The notes under the pieces are model-generated. The model made no database searches, had not been told where the DNA came from, and saw only the letters and a program-made list of their open reading frames with translations. Shown piece after piece: positions 57,545 through 64,000 of a stretch of 64,000 bases of DNA. The position numbers and the translations under genes were made by a program. Positions within the stretch are counted from its first letter, which is position 1. Each line of letters opens with the position of its first letter. The stretch spans positions 4,923,098 to 4,987,097 of the forward strand of contig NC_089276.1 in the NCBI RefSeq assembly GCF_963678975.1, given 5' to 3'. Source of the stretch: Dysidea avara. Its lineage: Eukaryota; Porifera; Demospongiae; Dictyoceratida; Dysideidae.

Positions 57545-57862
57545 TTGTAAGAATCTCAATTTCAACTGATTTTGATCCACTAGCTCCAGTTGATGACATC
57601 ACATTACAGGTGTATATTCCCTCATCTCCCTCCATCAGGTAGGTAAACTGGATACTGCTAGTGTAAGTGTTATCACTAGAAGTGGTTGGGTTGATGGTCA
57701 CTCTACTATCACTTGTAATAGTGTCTCCTCCAGGTCCCATCCAACTGATCATTATTGAACCAAAGTCCACTCCATCTGTACTCACTGTACACTGAATCAT
57801 TTGGCGACTACCCACCATAGCTCCTTGTACAGGATCAGGTAGTAATATGCTGAATGGAAGTG
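57545..57862 (-). CDS. Gene C, Ig domain 1 exon (phase 1-1)
   Basis: 318-nt exon. The acceptor is TTTCATTAAG|CACT and the donor is CTTACAA|GTAAAC. Framework: RQMIQCTV (Cys B), IMISW (Trp C), MEGDEGIYTCNV (the classic D-x-G-x-Y-x-C). It ends GSKSVEIEI. It is a more typical Ig domain than Ig2 and has no counterpart in the visible part of gene B. A signal-peptide exon should lie upstream (to the right) and was not found. Confidence 0.82.
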
Positions 57863-58714
57863 CTTAATGAAAGGGAAACAAAGCAATGTTACACAATCCA
57901 TGTACATCATTAACAGTTCATGATCAATGTGTACTTTGGTTCTCTAAGGCAAAATACATAGACAAATATTTACAGATGCTATAGCTTCCCAAATTGAATC
58001 TAAACAACAAAAACCTACCAAAACATACTTAGCTCCTACTTAGCTAAAACATACTTAGCTTTATTACGTACAGTACGGCAGTACTTAATCACATACAATA
58101 TGGTAGTACTGTATAGTGCGGACCCCTGAAACAAAATGGTGCCCCCAACATACTGCAGACAAAAACTATTGTGGAAATATTTTAATGACAAGAAACACTT
58201 TTACAAAAGAGTCTTTATGTATCAACGTACGTAGCATTAGAATAAAAATCTTTACAGATGCACCAATTAAAACATCAGTAAAATTTGGTATGCATATTTG
58301 CACAGCTCAAAGGGTTGAAGCTAACAACATACATCATACTTTTGCATGACTCATATGTGGCGCGTACATTTTAGGGTTACAACGACAATTTTCTCCCTAC
58401 CTCCATCACTCTGTCTTCACCTATCATCTCTTGTTGTCATCTTCTTCACAAGAGAAACAATACCAAGGTATCAATAACACTTTTCCACATAATATAGATG
58501 CTACAAAATTTATTTGAAGTTCTAATGTTACTATAAGAAGAGGTAGATCATTAGTTTCACTACAAAAAAATAGAGCATGGTGACCATGACTATTGATGAT
58601 TTATCACTGGTTTACCTCCACCAGTGGCTAACTCAAGATCAGCAGTAAGATCAAAATACTCTAATAAAGCAGTCTCCCTAATACAACAACACTTACATGG
58701 GGCATAACATAAGT

Positions 58715-58815
58715 ATAGGTTAGGAACTTAGACCGAGGCTCTTCGTGGTTTTAGAAACCGAGCAAAGCAAGGTTTCTAAAGCACGAAGAGCCGAGGGTGT
58801 GGTTCCTAACCGACT
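58715..58815. repeat. Palindrome, about 100 bp
   Basis: GGTTAGGAAC, GAGGCTCTTCGTG and TTTAGAAACC on the left mirror GGTTTCTAAA, CACGAAGAGCC and GTTCCTAACC on the right. Confidence 0.8.
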
Positions 58816-59514
58816 TAGAAAATGTGGGCATTATATATATATCGTATGTAGGTGGAATTATATGTCGTTCGAAATCATCACAGTGTTAAAACAAGTCATG
58901 TGATCAGTAGAGAAGATTGAACGTGTTTTCGAATTAAAGCTTGTAGCTAGCTACATTATCGCTGCTTCTGTTAGCTGGTGGATCAAAACAGAGTGATAGC
59001 TACTGTGACAATAAAGTTAAAGCCAGCACTACCAAGGGTTTAAAGCATAGATAGTATATTCTATGTTTAAAGTAAGTGGTAACAGTGAGTAGATTGTTGT
59101 CAATGGTTACCAATACTTTGTCTGGTGCTAGCCTTCTGTGACTAAGCATATATATGCGATTTCATACCTACATAACTTTTTTACAAGAAACAATAAACAT
59201 TCTACAAGAAAGCTTACCTATTTAGTTCTTTTATAGGGAGTCCATTTAAAGTACAGTAAAAGCATACTAAACAGGATTGAAACACTAACGGGCATTAAAT
59301 AGAACTCCATTCTATTTCTGAAATTCTCCCTTTATGATAGCAAACATACCTACAACGTTACAGTGTAGCTCCCATAAATGAATTGGCATAGGTGTGCTTA
59401 TAAAAGAAATGGAGTAGGTCAAGCTCTGTTGGTCTATGTGTTATTAGCCTGTATATGCTTTGCAGAACATGCATAGTAAATCAATGATCTAAAGTGAGAT
59501 TTGCAATGCTTTGA

Positions 59515-59570
59515 GGTCTAACTGCTAGCAGGTTTCTAACTACGTTAGTTAGAAACCTACTAGCAGGTTT
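59515..59570. repeat. Short palindrome
   Basis: CTAGCAGGTTTCTAACTACG and its inverse TTAGTTAGAAACCTACTAGC. It shares the GGTTTCTAA word with the palindrome at 58715. Confidence 0.75.
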
Positions 59571-60584
59571 CTTCATGGTTTTTAAAGACCTTGTTATCTG
59601 CCAAAGATCAAAGCATACTATGCATAGCATTTTGTAGAAGTTATGTATTTTTGAAATAGCTTAAGGTTACAGGATACCCTTGCAAACCGGAAATAATTGT
59701 TAACCATATGAATCTTTTTCTTATGTAATTTTACACGTGAGATAACCTCGTGGCCTTTTGTTTATGAAGAACATGTAGTATTGTGTTTTAAAACAACATT
59801 ATATACAAGAGAAATCTACAAGACGATGAGTCAATAAGTTCAGTCACACATTCCTGGAGGATTGGTGTGAAGTGTCACTATTCTCTGTAGCCATTCTTCG
59901 CTACCCAGGATCCAATCTCGTGGCTCTGGTATACATGGGATTTCTGGAGAGAGCAAGCTCAGGCAATATAGCACAAAAACAGAATTCTCTGAGTGTAGTA
60001 ATCTTTGAATTCTTCGTCAAAGGGAATGTGCTCAATGTGGACATCTACGGTTGTTTTGAGATGAAAATACACACCACTTAGCTTTGGTACACAGCATGGC
60101 GAATCTTATTTGATGACAATAATCATGAGACTGCTTCAGTGATCTCCTGCCATCGTGAAAATATGAACAGGTACACTTTTTGCTTGTGATGGCATCGTCA
60201 ATATTACTCTCCTTATAGTTGCGTGAGTTTTTAAATTCCACTACTCACCAGTGGCCTATGGATCCTCTACTCAACCATCAAGTGTGGCTGCTAACCATGG
60301 GTAAGTTTGAGTCTACGACTTATTGTAACATTGGCTGCTGATGATGATTGCTGCAGCCTTTTCTCATTTCAAAATGACAGAGCATATAACTAAAATTTAT
60401 GACACAGAGTCAAAATAGGAACTTGTGGTTTACATTACCACCCCAGCAATCCCTTCTTGTTTCATGGCTTTTTTCAGCGATCCCTATTACCCTTTTAAAT
60501 TTTTAATTCATCTAGTATATAGAGTTTTCTATATTGTGGCAGCACTAGTGGCCTACCCTACCTGGTGGACAGTTATAATGTAAA

Positions 60585-60715
60585 AATGATGTGCTTTGGA
60601 GAAGGGGCCATAGAGCTATACGTGCATTTTCTTTCTTTCTGTCAATATACTCAAGGTGTGTCGCACCAGCTTTCTTAGCCGCACTACATACTATCATGAC
60701 TCTTGATGGTATTGA
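60585..60715 (+). repeat. Fragment of the 0.8-kb satellite-element module
   Basis: TTTTCTTTCTTTCTGTCAAT, ACTCAAGGTGTGTCGCACCA and CATGACTCTTGATG match the right end of 19490-20275, plus orientation, truncated on the left. Confidence 0.6.
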
Positions 60716-61189
60716 TAACTTGTGAATGAAAAGTATACAAATTACAATACGAAAACACTCCTGAACCCATAGTTACTTATGTACAATCAAGAGTTAATAA
60801 TATGGAGAGGAGAGTACATATCTAATGTTGTATAATCCTGTAATAGATGAATGTGCAGAAGTTAAATGACTTCATTTCTGCATAAGACTAACAGGCTACA
60901 GGCTAGTATATTTAAATACATGTAGTAGATCATCCCAGACATGACATCATCATGCATTCATCTTGACCAGCAGGAGTAGTGTTGCTATATTAAACAGCAT
61001 GGCTGATACTTTAACGATAACATTGTGAACATGTCTGAAATACAAACAACAGACAATTAAGCACTGGTCAGAATTTTCAACTGCATTCCAGCCATGAGTC
61101 ACCAACTTAAAAAGCAAAACCTGTCTTTGAGTGTTTTATAATTAAAGGAGCACCATCTTCAGTCTTCAGTGATTTGCTGGTTCAGTATC

Positions 61190-61962
61190 AAGACACATGA
61201 TAGTGTATCGTGCGGCCCAAGAAGTCGGCGCGCCACACCGTGAGTATATTAACAGGAAGAAAGAAAATGCAATTTTCACACCTAAGTAGCTCTGTGATCC
61301 CTAATCCGATTGGAACCACATTTGCTAGAAACGTGCCGGGCAGTTAGGGGAGTCTACATACCAACTTTGAAGAAAATCGCTCCAGCCATTTCCGAGATAC
61401 GAGCGAACAAACGTTTGTTTTAATTTCTTCGTTTTTTCTTCTTCTACTTCTTCGTTTCACACACTTCACAAAATCTGCTATAAAACACGAATATGTGCTC
61501 CAATCGGGCTGAAATTTGGCACACTTGAAGGGCTCATTAAGCCAGATCTCAGTACCAACTTTGGTAGGAATCCAATGAACATTCATGGAGTTATGACTGA
61601 TTATTTGCGTAAAATAAGGTCGAAGGTCTGTCACGCCCACAGGGTAAACCCCTTGGAGGAATGAGTTGAAAATTGCTATGTGGATGGAGTAACCATCGTA
61701 GGAGTGCCTTTTTGTGGTTTGAAAGGAATCGAGATAGATATGACACAAAACCCAACCTGTGTCACAATTACGTGATCGATTGTTATGAATAAAAAAAACT
61801 ATTAGTTTTCATGCCTACCAGGTAAACCGCTTAGAGCAATGAGCTGAAAATCAGTATGTAACTGGAATAATCATCATAGAAAGTCCTTGCAGTAGTACAG
61901 ATAAATCGGATTACAAACCACTGAGTTATGATTCGAAAGGCAACTACGTGTAGCAAATGTGA
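61190..61962 (-). repeat. Conserved 0.8-kb module, inverted copy
   Basis: Reverse of 19490-20275 over its whole length: AAGACACATGATAGTGTATC, GAAGTCGGCGCGCCACAC, GCTCCAGCCATTTCCGAGAT, ATGGAGTTATGACTGA and GAGTTATGATTCGAAAGGCA. It is continuous with the motif pair at 61960-62005 and the array beyond, so it is one satellite element on the minus strand whose far end lies beyond about 63.6 kb or is lost. Confidence 0.85.
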
Positions 61963-62039
61963 GATACTCTAATAGAACAGTCATCCTAATAGAACATTCA
62001 GCTATGTTTATAACTTATTCCATTATAGAATTTTATTAC

Positions 62040-63590
62040 ATTGCAAGTTATTCTGTAGGGGATTCAGCTACAATCAGTTAATCTGATAGACAATTCAGCT
62101 ACAGGCAAGTCACCCTGTAGAGAGTTCAGCTAGAAACAAATCAGAGATCAGCTAGAAGGAGTCACCTTGTAGAGAGTTCAGTTACAAAGAAACCACCATG
62201 TAGAAAGCTCAGCTGCAAACAAATCACCCCATAGAGAGATCAGCTAGAAGAAGTCACCTTGTAGAGAGTTCAGTTACAAAGAAACTATGCACCATGTAGA
62301 GAGTTCAACTGCAAACAAACTCGAGAGTTCAGCTACAAAGAAACCATCATGTAGAGAGTTCAGCTGCAAAAAATCACCCTGGAGAAAGTTTAGCTACGAA
62401 AAGATCATCTTGTAGAGAGTTCAGCAGGAAGAATTCACCCTACAGAGAGTTCAGCTGCAAATAAATCACACTGTAGAGAATTCAGCTACAAACAAACCGC
62501 CCTGTAGAAAGATCAGCTAGAAGAAGTTACCTTGTAGAGAGTTCAGTTACAAAGAAACCATCATGTAGAGAGTTCAGCTGCAAAGAAATCATCCTGTAGA
62601 GAGTTCAGCTATGAATAAATCACCCTGTAGAGAGTTCAGCTGCAAACAATTCACCCTGTAGAGAGATCAGTTAGAAGAAGTTACCTTGTAGAGAGTTCAG
62701 CTATAAAGAAACCATCATGTAGAGAGTTCAGCTGCAAGCAAATCACCCTGTAGAGAGTTTCAGCTACGAAAAGATCACTCTGTAAAGAGTTCAGCAAGAA
62801 GAAGTCACCTTGTAGAGAGTTCAGCTACAAAGAAACCATCATGTAGAGAGTTCAGCTGCAAACAAATCACCCTTTAGAAAGTTTCAGCTACGAAAAGGTC
62901 ACCCTGTAGAGAGTTCAGCTAGAAGAAGTCACCTTGTAGAGAGCTCAACTGCAAGAAATCACCATGTAGAGAGTTCAGCTGCAACCAAATTACCTTGTGG
63001 AGAATTCAGCTACAAACAAATCGCCCTGTAGAAAGATCAGCTAGAAGAAGTTACCTTGTGGAGAGTTCAGCTAAAAAGAAACCATCATGTAGAGAGTTCA
63101 GCTACAAACAAGTCACTCTGTAAAGAGATCAGCTAGAAGAAGTTACCTTGTAGAGAGTTCAGCTACAAACAAATCACCCTGTAGAAAGATCAGCTAGAAG
63201 AAGTCACCTTGTAGAGAGTTCAGTTACAAAGAAACCACCATGTAGAGAGTTGGGCTACAAACTAGTGACCCTGTAGAGACGTCAGCTAGAAGAAGTTATC
63301 TTGTAGAGAGTTCAGCTACAAAGAAACCACCATGTAGAGAGTTCAGCTGCAAACAAATCACCCTGTAGAAAATTCAGCTACAAACAAATTGCCCTGTGGA
63401 AAGATCAGCTAAAAGAAGTTACCTTGTAGATAGTTCAGCTACAAACAAATCACTCTGTAGAAAGATCAGCTAGAAGAAATTATCTTGCAGATAGTCAGCT
63501 GCAAACAATTCACCCTGTAGAGAGATCAGCTAGAAGAAGTCACCTTGTAGAGTATTCAGTTATAAAGAAACCACCGTGTAGAGTGTTCTG
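62040..63590 (-). repeat. Satellite-like array, third array, reverse orientation
   Basis: About 50 monomers, the reverse of those at 12.9-16.0 kb: GTAGAGAGTTCAGCTACA, AACAAATCACCCT, GTAGAGAGATCAGCTAGAAG, AAGTTACCTT. No clean higher-order period was seen by eye. A motif fragment (CCTAATAGAGCAGTCACC) follows at 63666. Confidence 0.95.
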
Positions 63591-63689
63591 TAATAAATAT
63601 ATGTATTATATCATGAACCACGATAGTGGGTTCATAATAGGGATCGCAGTGGAATTTTTGAAAATCCTAATAGAGCAGTCACCTAAAAC

Positions 63690-64000
63690 CAGCCTTAGAA
63701 AGCAGACTCGAGCACAAAACAACACTCAGATGGCTTATTATCAAACACTGAACTCAGACAAATGGTGATATAGCAGTAAAAATGGTTTAGACGAAATTTA
63801 GAAACATTCAAAAATTGCGAATTTTACGTGAATTGTTCATATTATTCATATTATTATTATTATTTTGTTTCACTCGTGTACAGCCCAAGGCTTCCATTTT
63901 TTCGCGATAAAAACTACACAGCCTTACTCACTGAGTCCTTCCGCGTGTCCATGACCCATTAATTAACCCGTACTCCACAGATCGCTAACCGGCCTCCACC
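63690..64000. other. Window end, no recognisable gene
   Basis: A short TTA run near 63840. The final 100 bp is GC-richer and unassigned. Confidence 0.35.

Larger units (their letters stand above)
57863..60570. other. Upstream of gene C; two palindromes, no supported exon
   Basis: Expected to hold the first exon(s) of gene C. Hairpins are at 58715-58815 and 59515-59570, and a motif copy is at 58650-58672. Open frames of 69-77 codons (58116, 59872, 60032) show no domain. Confidence 0.35.

Noticed and set aside
58612..58655. Possible short minus-strand exon ending GGTGGAG|GTAAAC in phase 1
   Set aside because: No ATG or convincing acceptor, and it overlaps a copy of the dispersed motif.
60953..61000. 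Hydrophobic minus-strand start (MLFNIATLLLLVK) as the first exon of gene C
   Set aside because: It looks like a signal peptide, but there is no phase-1 donor after it before the in-frame stop; the GTCAAG within it would give phase 0.

Overview
This is metazoan nuclear DNA, AT-rich and intron-bearing, most likely from a demosponge. The lineage is an inference from the gene content and the look of the repeats; nothing in the window proves it. There are no operons, no prokaryotic gene density, no CRISPR array and no real tRNA or rRNA gene. True coding sequence is only about 3.5 kb of the 64 kb; most of the remainder that can be identified is mobile elements and satellite-like DNA.

Genes. (1) A minus-strand secreted or receptor-type gene (gene A) is suggested by a 40-nt signal-peptide exon at 21420-21459 and an Ig-domain exon at 6182-6517. 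Both have phase-1 borders; if they join, the intron is about 14.9 kb and holds the largest repeat complex of the window. (2) A plus-strand Ig receptor (gene B) has an Ig exon at 23766-24080, a Ser/Thr/Pro stalk plus transmembrane exon at 26738-26948, and a cytoplasmic tail exon with three NPAY-type motifs at 27066-27312. (3) A minus-strand paralogue (gene C) has two Ig exons (57545-57862, 56586-56906), a transmembrane exon (56138-56276) and a tail exon (53887-54097). All exon phases agree (1-1, 1-1, 1-2, 2-stop). The 5' ends of B and C were not found. (4) An intact, intronless, membrane-anchored sulfatase of 577 residues lies at 40577-42310 on the minus strand, between B and C.

Mobile DNA, left to right. 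A broken DIRS/Ngaro-type tyrosine-recombinase retroelement occupies 2-1531. From 4 to 11 kb there are small inverted-repeat elements and a tRNA-like SINE. From 11.7 to 21.2 kb lies an old satellite-carrying element (about 11710-21247) with a younger copy of its own family (16075-20348) inserted in it, flanked by a 5-bp duplication AGTCT. Each copy carries a roughly 320-bp foldback, an array of about 90-100 monomers of 30-31 bp with higher-order periods of about 306 and 154 bp, and a conserved roughly 0.8-kb module. An inverted partner copy (module plus array) fills 61.2-63.6 kb. Three further elements with CAGKGGC-like ends and exact 5-bp duplications are at 7114-7365, 29521-30315 and 38230-40459. 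Two Harbinger-type MITE families with TAA/TTA duplications, one hAT-like element, a three-copy MITE family, a 700-bp hairpin beside a tetranucleotide array, and LINE reverse-transcriptase fragments complete the picture.

How it fits together. Genes A, B and C look like members of one locally expanded family of Ig receptors signalling through NPxY tails. Their introns have accumulated most of the mobile DNA. The most unusual structural signal is a short palindromic motif, ACTCTAATAGAGCAGT, found at about 18 places. It marks the edges of the satellite arrays in inverted orientation and also occurs in otherwise different elements.
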